From positions 1-16,584 of the forward strand of contig DPKX01000199.1 in assembly GCA_003542295.1 (NCBI GenBank): a DNA stretch of 16,584 nt. Reading direction: 5' to 3'. Made by a program: the position numbers and the translations under genes. Shown piece after piece: positions 6,849 to 14,090 of this stretch. Within the stretch, counting starts at the first letter, position 1. Every line of letters starts with the position of its first letter. This DNA comes from Candidatus Atribacter hydrocarboniphilus (GTDB lineage Bacteria; Atribacterota; Atribacteria; Atribacterales; Atribacteraceae). The notes under the pieces were generated by a model that was given only the letters and a program-made list of their open reading frames with translations, was not told where the DNA came from and did no database searches.

Positions 6849-7888
6849 TTGGCTTTTACTTTTTTAAAAACGGGTTCTTGTCTCCAATCTTTTCCTGCCT
6901 TGATAAACGCATCAATATTTTCAAGAGGAACATCCTGAGGAAGATCGCATCCAGTGCTGAGAACAAAGGGGGGATGGTTTTTCATATTCTCTAAAATTTC
7001 CATGGTTTGGATGTAAATCTCGTTGGGATTGGCAGTAAGCATTTCTACGGGGTTCAGATTACCCATTAACATCACTTGTGGCCCAACAATTTCTGCTGCT
7101 TTTTTAAGATCAACCATACTATCTAAACTCAAACCTGCTATACCAGTATCAGCCATTACTTTTAATAAATGGGTACTATCTCCACAGACGTGGAGAATAA
7201 TTTCAATATCATCGAAAATTCCAACCATTTCCCTATATAGACTGGTCAAATTGTGACGGAATTGTTCCGGTCCAAAAATGACTGCCGTTGGTTCTAATAC
7301 CATAATCATATCGGCACCGGCATCCCGGAGAGCTTGTGCATACCGCATAACAACGTGGAAAGAAAATTCGACAGTTTCGCGAAACAATTCTGGCTCAATG
7401 AGGCTTTTAAGCGCTAATTCATTAGCTCCAATAAGTAAACCTGCCAGAGTAAGTGGCCCAATGACATAGGCTCCAACTGGGCAGGGGAATGCGCTCCGCA
7501 TATGGTGGAGTGTTTCAATAAACACTGAAACTCGACCATCACCTAAAATATCTATTTTACGAAATCCTATTAAGTCTTCGTGGGTTTTTACTGGATGATG
7601 TTCAACCGATGGAGTTTCTTCCAGAGGAAAACGGACGGCTAAACCTAGTGCACTGGCTTCAACGGAAAGATCCATCATAAAAAACATAGCATCAGGCTGA
7701 AAACGATCATAAAGTCGACTGAGTGACTGGAATTGAACGATGTGATTAAACTGGTTTTGTTTAATAGTCGTTTTCGTTAATTGGAGGCCTGGATAACCCA
7801 TCAAAGGAACAATAGGTCGTCTTCCTTGCTCATAAAGGGTTTTCGCTAACGATGAGAGAGAGAATCGCTCCTGCATTCTTTTTGACAT
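6845..7888 (-). CDS. UroD/MtaA-family methylcobamide-dependent methyltransferase
   Basis: This 347-residue protein has the uroporphyrinogen decarboxylase fold. His233 and Cys235 in LHVCGDST, with Cys314 in STGCDLPQD, form the H-x-C...C zinc site of the MtaA/MtbA methyltransferases and are not a feature of true HemE, so it likely moves methyl groups between a corrinoid protein and a thiol or another acceptor. GNLNPVEML and LSLDSMVDL are typical for this group. No corrinoid protein or substrate-specific partner lies nearby, so the substrate is unknown. The start is the third of three consecutive ATGs (7888), 6 nt after GAGGTG; the reading frame extends nine codons further up but without a ribosome site. 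It has its own strong promoter at 7930-7958 overlapping a short inverted repeat. HemE is the less likely alternative because no other heme genes are present. Confidence 0.85.
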   Translation of the reverse strand: MSKRMQERFSLSSLAKTLYEQGRRPIVPLMGYPGLQLTKTTIKQNQFNHIVQFQSLSRLYDRFQPDAMFFMMDLSVEASALGLAVRFPLEETPSVEHHPVKTHEDLIGFRKIDILGDGRVSVFIETLHHMRSAFPCPVGAYVIGPLTLAGLLIGANELALKSLIEPELFRETVEFSFHVVMRYAQALRDAGADMIMVLEPTAVIFGPEQFRHNLTSLYREMVGIFDDIEIILHVCGDSTHLLKVMADTGIAGLSLDSMVDLKKAAEIVGPQVMLMGNLNPVEMLTANPNEIYIQTMEILENMKNHPPFVLSTGCDLPQDVPLENIDAFIKAGKDWRQEPVFKKVKAN

Positions 7889-7929
7889 CATCATCACCTC
7901 ATATATATAAAACAATAAACTATATTTAT

Positions 7930-7958
7930 ACTATACACTCGGTATACGATTTTGTCAA
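7930..7958 (-). promoter_or_regulatory. promoter of the UroD/MtaA-like gene, with overlapping operator-like repeat
   Basis: On the minus strand, TTGACA (7953-7958), 17 bp and TATAGT (7930-7935) make a near-consensus promoter. An inverted repeat TATAC-ACTCG-GTATA (7932-7946) overlaps the -10 box and spacer, where a repressor could block polymerase. From here up to the csoR-like stop (7959-8094) the DNA is very AT-rich and I see no gene or clear terminator. Confidence 0.7.
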
Positions 7959-8094
7959 TAATTATATAAAATATTTATATAATTATTTTTGAGCTTTACA
8001 AAGGTATTTATTATTTGCCTTTTTTGTTTCCATAAATATTGCCGATTCAAATAATCAGTATATATTTATTATTCATTTATATATATCAATAGAA

Positions 8095-8373
8095 TTAAAA
8101 ATTCTTTTCCATGTATTTCATAATTTCTGCCAAAGCTATAGCTCGGTTTTCACCATTTCCGTTCGGGTTGTCTTCGTCAAGACATTCCTCAAGGTATTTT
8201 TTTAAAATTTCGGTATGAGACCGACGGAGCAAAGAAATTGTCGCTAATATTTGTTTTAAAATATCAACATGAGCTGCATCGTCATGAATGAGACGAATAA
8301 CAGCATCAAGTTGCCCTCGTGCATTATTTAATAATTTTAAGCTTTTGTTAGGTGTAGCCTTGCGTCCCCTCAT
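8095..8373 (-). CDS. CsoR/RcnR/FrmR-family (DUF156) transcriptional regulator with altered ligand residues
   Basis: This 92-residue all-helical protein aligns with the metal- and formaldehyde-sensing repressor family: ARGQLDAVIRLIHDD matches the helix-1 region and HVDILKQILATISLL matches the usual CVDILTQISAV. The key sensor positions are changed: His35 replaces the near-invariant Cys, Tyr60 replaces His, and Cys64 is kept (CsoR has Cys-His-Cys at equivalent spacing, RcnR Cys-His-His). It may therefore sense something else or have lost sensing. The ATG at 8373 is preferred over TTG 8388: it overlaps the yjbQ stop as ATGA and has GGGTGA 7 nt upstream, implying translational coupling. Family members often regulate their own operon; a perfect palindrome lies upstream at 8814-8832. 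Family call is good, the ligand unknown. Confidence 0.8.
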   Translation of the reverse strand: MRGRKATPNKSLKLLNNARGQLDAVIRLIHDDAAHVDILKQILATISLLRRSHTEILKKYLEECLDEDNPNGNGENRAIALAEIMKYMEKNF

Positions 8374-8762
8374 ATTATTTTCACCCAAATTTTCCGAGAA
8401 CGAGGACCATCAAATTCACAGAAAAATACTCCTTGCCAAGTCCCAAGCATTAAATCGCCCTCCTTTATTATTACCAGCGCTGAAAACCCCAATAGTGAGG
8501 CTTTAATATGTGCTGGAGAATTTCCTTCTTGATGCAAATAATTAAAACGGTCGGGAACTATAACGTTTAGCATCCTGGTGATATCCTTCACGACATCAGG
8601 ATCAGCGCTTTCATTTATGGTTATTCCTGCGGTTGTGTGGGGAATCTGAATAATTGCTATACCCTCTTTGGTTCCAGAATTTTTTACTGCGTCTCGTATT
8701 ATTCTTGTTATAGAAATAAACTCTTCTGGTTTTTTTGTTTGCAATTGAATTTCAGTAAACAC
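8370..8762 (-). CDS. yjbQ: YjbQ/UPF0047 family protein
   Basis: This 130-residue protein is full length for the YjbQ/UPF0047 family, a small trimeric fold annotated elsewhere as secondary thiamine-phosphate synthase because of weak activity; the true role is unsettled. Signature blocks are PHTTAGITINESADPDV, a LHQEGNSPAHIKASLLG segment with the conserved histidines, and the C-terminal LGTWQGVFFCEFDGPR. Its GTG start at 8762 has AAAGGAG 9 nt upstream. The last codon overlaps the start of the CsoR-like gene (ATGA), so the two form one operon. No thiamine genes are nearby; the pairing with a small-molecule sensor is the only context clue. Confidence 0.92.
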   Translation of the reverse strand: MFTEIQLQTKKPEEFISITRIIRDAVKNSGTKEGIAIIQIPHTTAGITINESADPDVVKDITRMLNVIVPDRFNYLHQEGNSPAHIKASLLGFSALVIIKEGDLMLGTWQGVFFCEFDGPRSRKIWVKII

Positions 8763-8813
8763 CCTTTGTTTCTCCTTTCCTTCACCTCAATTTACTGACA
8801 CTTCTGTTTTCCA

Positions 8814-8832
8814 TTCAGGAGCTGCTCCTGAA
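8814..8832. promoter_or_regulatory. 19-bp perfect palindrome upstream of yjbQ-csoR operon
   Basis: TTCAGGAGC-T-GCTCCTGAA is a perfect inverted repeat with a one-base centre, about 50 bp upstream of the yjbQ start. No T-tract follows it in the operon's direction, so it fits an operator better than a terminator. I could not place a convincing promoter beside it. The rest of 8763-9254 has no convincing gene; the open frame at 9049-9246 lacks a ribosome site and family resemblance. Confidence 0.55.
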
Positions 8833-9284
8833 AAAGTCATTCATAAAATAACTCACATCTCAAAGAAAAAATTGAGTCAATCAATCCATTTTCTGCTAAT
8901 AATCAACCACGAAAATCTTCGCAACCTAATCCTCTCGAAAATGAATTAAAACATGAAGGAAGGGCTGCTTAGAGGAAAAGAGCTCATACACAAAAAAAAC
9001 CAAAGTGATCTCTAAAACTAACCGATTTAATGGCTGATAACATATTTTTTGGTTGAACTGCCATTTTTTAAGTCAGAACGGTTTGAAATCGAATTTTACC
9101 TGGTTTTTTTAGCTAATCGGTTTCTTGACTTGGTCTACAAGAGACTAAATTCTAATACCAAGCGGCAGCACTCCACAATATTGCGGTTACCCCAATCATT
9201 ACACCCCCGGTTTCATTCTATCATATCCCATAACAAGTCAACATAAAATTAAAGATGAAAATTGTTTTTTATCCCGGTTTCTTC

Positions 9285-9293
9285 TGCTATACT
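9285..9293 (+). promoter_or_regulatory. extended -10 promoter of the DUF362 gene
   Basis: TGCTATACT (TGn plus TATACT) predicts a start near 9300, some 36 nt before the ATG at 9336. No good -35 box is visible, which is usual for extended -10 promoters. Confidence 0.5.
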
Positions 9294-9335
9294 AAAAAAA
9301 ATGATGGTTATTGTTTTAGGTTTGGAGGTGTTTCA

Positions 9336-10451
9336 ATGTCGTCTCCCGTTCTGTTTGTTAGTTTAAGAGCTGATAACGAAAGAAATTCGGTTCTCCAGAA
9401 AGTCAAAAAAATGACCGGTCAGCTCCTTGATAAACGCTTAAATTCTGGTGATTTGGTCGCAGTTAAGCTCCATTTTGGAGAAAGAGGAAACCATGGTTTT
9501 ATCCAACCGGTATTTTTACGTTATATAGTTGAAGAAGTGAAAGAAAGGGGAGGGAAGCCTTTTCTCACCGATACCAATACTCTTTATACCGGTTTTCGTC
9601 ATAATGCGGTTGATCATCTCGAAACTGCAACATTTCATGGATTCCATTATGCAACCGTTCCTGCTCCCCTTATCATCGCTGACGGTCTCCGCGGAAGCGA
9701 TTATTTTGAAATTGAAATTAATCAAAAACTCTTTAAAAAAGTTAAGATTGCTTCGGCGGTCCATGAAGCTGATTTTTTGCTGGTTGTAACCCATGTAAAA
9801 GGACATGTTGAAGCCGGATTAGGTGGATCCATCAAGAACATCGGGATGGGTTGTGTTGCTCGCTCCGGAAAGCAGATGCAACATGGAGAAACTTTCATTC
9901 CTGATCCCGATCCGCAAAAATGCATTGGGTGTCGGCGTTGCATCACTCATTGTCCAACCCAAGCTCTTTTCCTTGATAAAAATCATAAAGCAAAAGTTCA
10001 AAAAGAGCTTTGTATTGGTTGTGCTGAATGTGTGGTTTATTGTCCAACTGGTGCTATTGCTATCTCCTGGACATCGTCAGCATCTCTTTTGCAAGAAAGA
10101 ATGGTTGAACATGCCTTCGGAGTCTTAAAAGATAAAATGACTAAGTGTCTTTTTATTAATTTTTTAACCGACATTAGTCCCGATTGTGATTGTTGTGATT
10201 GGCATGATGCCAGTTTGGTTCCCGATATTGGCATTTTAGGGAGTCATGATTTGGTGGCTATCGATCTGGCTTCGGCCGATCTCATTAACCGCTCGATAGG
10301 ACTTCGAGATTCATCGCTTAGCCATGCATTTCAAGGTGGTCAGGATAAGTTCCTCGACGTCCATCCTATTGCGAATTGGCGCACTCAGATTGATTATGCT
10401 CAGTCTATTGGTTTAGGGAGCACCGATTATTCATTGAAGGAAATAAAATAG
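9336..10451 (+). CDS. DUF362 domain protein with two 4Fe-4S ferredoxin motifs
   Basis: This 371-residue cytosolic iron-sulfur protein belongs to the DUF362 family, whose function is not established. The N-terminal DUF362 part holds VAVKLHFGERGNHGF, FLTDTNTLYTG, THVKGHVEAGLGGSIKNIG and GMGCVARSGK. It is followed by two ferredoxin motifs with Cys196/199/202/206 and Cys226/229/232/236 (CxxCxxCxxxCP), fit for two 4Fe-4S clusters. A further cysteine group, Cys284, 286 and 287 in DCDCCDWHD, might bind another metal. The ATG at 9336 follows GGAGGTG by 5 nt; the frame is open 81 nt further up but without a ribosome site. It stands alone, its stop 58 bp from the right end of the IS3 element. Probably an electron-transfer or redox-linked protein; partners cannot be inferred here. 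Confidence 0.88.
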   Translation: MSSPVLFVSLRADNERNSVLQKVKKMTGQLLDKRLNSGDLVAVKLHFGERGNHGFIQPVFLRYIVEEVKERGGKPFLTDTNTLYTGFRHNAVDHLETATFHGFHYATVPAPLIIADGLRGSDYFEIEINQKLFKKVKIASAVHEADFLLVVTHVKGHVEAGLGGSIKNIGMGCVARSGKQMQHGETFIPDPDPQKCIGCRRCITHCPTQALFLDKNHKAKVQKELCIGCAECVVYCPTGAIAISWTSSASLLQERMVEHAFGVLKDKMTKCLFINFLTDISPDCDCCDWHDASLVPDIGILGSHDLVAIDLASADLINRSIGLRDSSLSHAFQGGQDKFLDVHPIANWRTQIDYAQSIGLGSTDYSLKEIK

Positions 10452-10509
10452 AGCGGGAAATTACAGTGAGATTTCTTTGTTCTCTTTTTAAATTGAGGAA
10501 TGAGAATTT

Positions 10510-11388
10510 TGGACCTCCCCCGATAAAATAGAGGCATAGTGAAGCGACTCGACTTTTCTTTTCAAACTGCTCTGGACTATTGTATCCCAAAGTGGAATGA
10601 ATCCTTCTTCGGTTATAAAATCCTTCAATAGAATCAAAGAGACTATTTTTCGCCTCCTGACGGGTTATGTATTTTTCATGATATACCAATTCAGATTTTA
10701 AAGTCTTAAAGAATGATTCAATACATGCATTATCATAACAATTTCCCTTCCCGCTCATACTGGGAAAGAAGCCATGACCATTCAGGATCGCTTGATAATC
10801 ATAACTGGCATATTGTATTCCCCGATCAGAATGATGAATGAGACCAGGACCGGGCTTCCGATCTCGAATCGCTCTTTGCAGTGCAGTGATTGCCCGTTCT
10901 TGGGAAAGGCTACTACTCGTTGACCATCCGGGAAAAAAGATCAAGGATGGTGGTGAAAGAGAGCCATCCTTCCTGGGTGGGAATATAAGTGATATCAGAA
11001 ACCCAGATCTGGTTTGGTTTGTAAGCAATAAATTCTTGACTTAAAAGATTCTCGGCCACCGGATAGGAGTGTTTGGAATTGGTGGTCGCCTTATACCGAC
11101 GTTGGGTTTTCACCCGAATTCCATTTGCTTTCATGAGACGGGTGGGTTTGCCCCACAAGCAGACCCTTGGCACCGGAGATAAGCAGTGATCCTTGGGCTC
11201 CCGTAGGTCTCACGACTCTTTTTGAATACGATTCGGATTTCAACCAATAACCGTTGGTTTTCTTGGTGTTGGTGTGATTTATCTCTTTTATGATAGGCAT
11301 AGTACCCGCTCACTGAAACGTTGAGTGCCTCGCACATCCCATCATCCGGAAATGACGAGCGGTGGTTCTCAATAAACTGAAACTTCAT
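10510..11388 (-). pseudogene. IS3 transposase OrfB, frameshifted
   Basis: This is a DDE integrase-type transposase spread over three frames. Segment 1 starts MKFQFIENHRSSFP at 11388 and reaches RETYGSPRITAYL. The frame changes near 11143-11156 to segment 2, KPTRLMKANGI to ILDLFSR. It changes again near 10925, where a few codons before GWSTSSSLS seem lost. All three catalytic residues survive: Asp in WVSDITYI, Asp in HHSDRGIQYAS and Glu in CIESFFKTLKSE. The last frame has no stop inside the element and reads out over the right end into antisense of the DUF362 gene, stopping at 10405. It is not expected to give active enzyme. Confidence 0.85.
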
Positions 11389-11683
11389 CTGGGTGTCCTT
11401 GAGAAGATGGCAAGCGCTTTTTTTAGAATTTCGTTTTCCTCATTGATTCGATTGAGATCTCGTTCTAACTGGGTATTTGTTCATCCTCAGGTTTCAAGTG
11501 TCCTTTTCCAGGGAAGGCATTTTTGGGGTCAGCCTGGAAATCTTTTCTTCATCGGTAGAGGGTTTTTGTGCTTATATCAAAATCTTGAGCCACTTCTGGA
11601 ACTGATCGTCCACCTTCAGCGATCAACCGGATGACTTCAATTTTAGGCTTTGTATCAAACTGTCTTCTTTTTTCTTTTTCCAT
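11385..11683 (-). pseudogene. IS3 OrfA (helix-turn-helix), with nonsense and frameshift
   Basis: The ATG at 11683 begins MEKEKRRQFDTKPKIEVIRL, followed by the helix-turn-helix region SVPEVAQDFDISTKTLYR. A TGA at 11549-11551 stands where these proteins have Trp (LYRW), probably a TGG to TGA change. A second lesion near 11480 shifts the frame before the leucine-zipper part QLERDLNRINEENEILKKAL. The run of seven A on the coding strand (plus 11418-11424) is the likely -1 slippage site to OrfB. Confidence 0.8.
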
Positions 11684-11750
11684 TTTTAGAGTACCCCCGT
11701 TTATTATCGTTGTCGCTTTTCTAAACCTCCACTAAATCGGGGAAACTCCA

Positions 11751-12298
11751 CTCCGCTTATTCAGGTTGACATCTTTTAGAGTCAGAGAAAGCAATTTAGA
11801 GAGCCGGATGCCGGTATCAAGAAAGGTGAGGAGGATGACATAGTTACGGAATCCTTCCCAGGTGGTTTTATCGCAGGCTTTCATTAAATCATATCAACGT
11901 GTTCATCATTGAGGACATACGGGTATTGATGGGGAGTTTTCGGCTTTGGAATTCTCTTGGATAACTCTTCGGTTATATATCCTTCTTTATAGAGGAAATT
12001 CAGAAAAGCTTTAATCGCTCTGACTTTCGTCTCAATAGTAACTGGCTTTAATCCATTTTCCTGTAAAGTAGAGATATACTTTCTTATTTGAGCGATTTCC
12101 AGTTCATTGGGGAAGTACATTAAGAGATTTAGTAAAGGGGGTAACGCTGTAACGATAACATTCAATCGTGTTTTTACTGTTTCCTTCGACTTTGCAAGTC
12201 AGGAAAAATCTTCGAGTATTTCTTTTTATGAAGTTTGTTTTTGGGTGGTGTTTATGTTCCCTTGCCTCCTGAAAATCAGATTGGACAGTGAACATCAA
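11751..12298 (-). pseudogene. tyrosine recombinase (integrase) remnant
   Basis: This is a broken XerC/D-like phage or element integrase. The N-terminal SAM-like domain is seen as TCKVEGNSKNTIECYRYS, then in another frame FPNELEIAQIRKYISTLQ and TIETKVRAIKAFLNFLYKEG to VLNDEHVDMI. After a stop at 11884 the next frame continues KACDKTTWEGFRNY and LDTGIRLSKLLSLTLKDVN, which has the first catalytic Arg. The sequence then ends at the IS3 border, so the His-x-x-Arg and Tyr part is missing. The frameshifts lie near 12120 and at 11884-11890 (one T too few), and perhaps near 12205 in another T-run. The N-terminus is uncertain. It lies about 40 bp from the 3' end of tRNA-Val, the normal place for an integrase that used a tRNA as attachment site. 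Confidence 0.8.
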
Positions 12299-12337
12299 GC
12301 GGAGATTAAAAATGGTCTATAAAAACTTTTTCTATCA

Positions 12338-12412
12338 TGGTGGGCGAAGCAGGATTTGAACCTGCGACCCCTTGCGTGTAAGGCAAGTGCTCCGCCGCTG
12401 AGCTATTCGCCC
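12338..12412 (-). tRNA. tRNA-Val (anticodon UAC)
   Basis: The minus strand folds into a standard cloverleaf: acceptor GGGCGAA with TTCGCCC, D-arm GCTC...GAGC, anticodon arm CTTGC-CTTACAC-GCAAG with anticodon TAC, T-arm GCAGG-TTCAAAT-CCTGC, discriminator A and an encoded CCA. It is 75 nt with CCA. No damage is visible, so the adjacent integration fossil did not disrupt it. A second copy of its 3' end, which would mark the other attachment site, was not seen in the window. Confidence 0.97.
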
Positions 12413-12426
12413 ACGTCACGATGGCA

Positions 12427-12455
12427 ATTATAACAGGAAAGATAAAAGAAAACAA
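12427..12455 (-). promoter_or_regulatory. tRNA-Val promoter
   Basis: On the minus strand, TTGTTT (12450-12455), 17 bp and TATAAT (12427-12432) preceded by TGT make a strong promoter 14 nt before the mature 5' end. Its -35 box lies in the tail of the preceding terminator hairpin. Confidence 0.75.
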
Positions 12456-12494
12456 CCAAAATGACCCTCAGTAAAACTGAGGGTCATTTTGGTT
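12454..12494 (-). terminator. intrinsic terminator of the alcohol dehydrogenase gene
   Basis: A perfect 18-bp stem (12454-12471 with 12477-12494) closes a 5-nt loop. On the minus strand it is followed by GTTTTCTTTT. The base of the stem overlaps the dehydrogenase stop codon. Confidence 0.9.
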
Positions 12495-13656
12495 AGAGAC
12501 TCATTTTATAAATAGCTAAAACATCTTCTTTGTAAAGTTTTTTAGCGCTTCCCAGCGGTCCTCTTTTCACTGCTTTAGCAGCCATTTCTTCTAAGCGGTC
12601 GCTACCAATCCCAACTTCTTGCAGCGAAACTGGAGCTCCGATTTCACGGAACCAACTCTTGGTTCGCTCAATAGCAGCTAAACCCAGTTCACGATCAGAT
12701 TTTCCATTGCGAGGAATATTCCATACTCGTTCACCAAATTGGGCAAACTTTTCCGGAATAACATCCAATACATATTTCATCCACTGAGGGAAAATAATCG
12801 CCAAACCGGCACCATGAGGAATATCATAGATAGCGCTTAATTCATGCTGGATATCATGAGTTGCCCAATCGTCTTCAACCCCACAACTTATCAAATGATT
12901 GAGAGCCAAGGTACCACACCACATAATATTAGCCCGGGCATCATAGTCGTGGAGATTCAATAAAAGACGAGGAGTGGTTTCAATAACGGTTTTAATAATG
13001 CTTTCTGCCATTCGATCCTGAAGAGGAACTTCCTTGGTGGGGTGGAAGTACTGTTCGAAAACATGGGCAAGAATATCAGCAATGCCGTAAATCGTCTGAT
13101 CCCGTGGGACTGACATAGTATTTTCTGGATCGAGAATGGAAAAGGTCGGAAATATAGCAGGATCTACAAGACCTAATTTTTCTTCAGTATCATCGTTGTT
13201 AATAACCGCATTGTGATTCATTTCCGAACCGGTTGCCGCTAGGGTTAAAATGGTTGCTAAAGGGAGCATATGGCCAGGCTTTGCTTTCTTGATCATAAAA
13301 TCCCAGGGATCACCATCGTAATACACACCAATTCCCATTATCTTCGAAGCGTCGAGGACACTTCCTCCTCCAACGGCTAAAATAATATCGATTTTTTCTT
13401 TTTTGCAAATTTCAACACCCTGACGAACGCTGGTTATGCGAGGGTTGGGTTGAATTCCACCAAGCTCAAATACTTGTAGATCGTTTTCTTGAAGTCGTTT
13501 CATGACTCGATCATAAAGTCCATTTTGTTTGATGCTTTTCCCTCCATAGGTCAAGAGGACTTTTTTTCCGTATTTCTTGATTTCTTTGCCAATTCGGTCA
13601 GTTTCACCTTTTCCGAAAAAGACTTTGGTGGGATTGTAAAATTCAAAGTTCTTCAT
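12493..13656 (-). CDS. iron-containing alcohol dehydrogenase (YqhD/Bdh type)
   Basis: This 387-residue enzyme is full length for group III metal-dependent alcohol dehydrogenases, which interconvert aldehydes or ketones and alcohols with NAD(P)H in the cytosol. The nucleotide-binding loop GGGS is at 96-99. The metal ligands appear as Asp194 and His198 in GIADILAHVFEQYF, His267 in WATHDIQHEL and His281 in DIPHGAG; these are the same residue numbers as in E. coli YqhD. The overall sequence (FYNPTKVFFGKG, LLTYGGKSIK) is closest to butanol dehydrogenase/YqhD proteins, which prefer NADPH. The ATG at 13656 has GGAGGTG 10 nt upstream. It is monocistronic, with its own promoter and an 18-bp terminator. 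The substrate is not determinable; a fermentative or aldehyde-detoxifying role is inferred. Confidence 0.93.
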   Translation of the reverse strand: MKNFEFYNPTKVFFGKGETDRIGKEIKKYGKKVLLTYGGKSIKQNGLYDRVMKRLQENDLQVFELGGIQPNPRITSVRQGVEICKKEKIDIILAVGGGSVLDASKIMGIGVYYDGDPWDFMIKKAKPGHMLPLATILTLAATGSEMNHNAVINNDDTEEKLGLVDPAIFPTFSILDPENTMSVPRDQTIYGIADILAHVFEQYFHPTKEVPLQDRMAESIIKTVIETTPRLLLNLHDYDARANIMWCGTLALNHLISCGVEDDWATHDIQHELSAIYDIPHGAGLAIIFPQWMKYVLDVIPEKFAQFGERVWNIPRNGKSDRELGLAAIERTKSWFREIGAPVSLQEVGIGSDRLEEMAAKAVKRGPLGSAKKLYKEDVLAIYKMSL

Positions 13657-13732
13657 AAGATATTTACACCTCCAAATTGATTAATGTATTGAGCACCCTT
13701 TATTGGTGAATTCCCTATAGCCATTAATAACC

Positions 13733-13760
13733 TTTATAAACTTATTATAGTTAACTGCAA
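13733..13760 (-). promoter_or_regulatory. candidate promoter of the alcohol dehydrogenase gene
   Basis: On the minus strand, TTGCAG (13755-13760), 16 bp and TATAAA (13733-13738) lie about 77 bp before the start codon. The -10 box is good, the -35 box poor. Confidence 0.4.
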
Positions 13761-13789
13761 AACTTGTGGTAATGCTCTTCCCTTTTCCA

Positions 13790-13921
13790 GTCATTCCCGA
13801 AATCAGTAATCGGGAATCTAAAGGCTTGTGGATTCCTGATAGAACCATTCAGGAATGACAAAAAAAGGGAGTTATAAAGGGGTGTTGCCCCCCTTATTGT
13901 TCTGATACATTCAGGAATGAC
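13790..13921. repeat. mosaic of intergenic repeats with GGAATGAC borders
   Basis: GTCATTCC (13790-13797) and GGAATGAC (13852-13859) are inverted borders of a 70-bp unit that contains two hairpins, ATTCCCGA/TCGGGAAT and ATTCCTGA/TCAGGAAT. CATTCAGGAATGACA recurs near 13907-13921 as a direct repeat. A GGGG/CCCC hairpin lies between. The gap 13657-14090 otherwise holds only the dehydrogenase promoter and no gene. Confidence 0.65.
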
Positions 13922-14090
13922 AGAGAGAGATATTATCAATCCCGAGCTCGTCACTTCTTGCGTGGTGATCCTGAGCTTTTAATCCTAGCTAACTTGCTTT
14001 TTAAGGTTATTTATCTACTCAAAAAAAATTAATAAGTTTTACGGGATACTATATAATGGTAAGAATATTTCATAATCTTCTTGATAGGAA

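Larger units (their letters stand above)
10510..11750 (-). mobile_element. IS3-family insertion sequence, degenerate
   Basis: The element is 1241 bp long, normal for IS3. Ends are imperfect inverted repeats: TGGACCTCCCCCGAT... reading in from 10510 and TGGAGTTTCCCCGAT... reading in from 11750, 21 of 30 positions alike by eye. It carries orfA (11683 down to 11385) and orfB (11388 down), overlapping as ATGA, with an A7 slippery run in orfA for the usual -1 fusion. Both genes are broken. The flanks (ATTT on the left, CTCC on the right) show no target duplication, so one side may have been deleted or rearranged after insertion. Confidence 0.85.

Noticed and set aside
6845..7888. Naming the methyltransferase hemE
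   Set aside because: The H-x-C...C zinc site and the lack of heme genes favour a MtaA-type methyltransferase.
8814..8832. Palindrome as an intrinsic terminator
   Set aside because: No T-tract follows on either strand in a useful place; an operator fits better.
9049..9246. 65-codon open frame in the gap before the DUF362 gene
   Set aside because: TTG start without a ribosome site and no recognisable features; probably chance.
10838..11044. Plus-strand open frames within the IS3 element
   Set aside because: They are antisense shadows of the transposase frames, which have clear family motifs.
12338..12365. A second attachment site repeating the tRNA 3' end
   Set aside because: I looked for the same stretch elsewhere in the window and did not see it.
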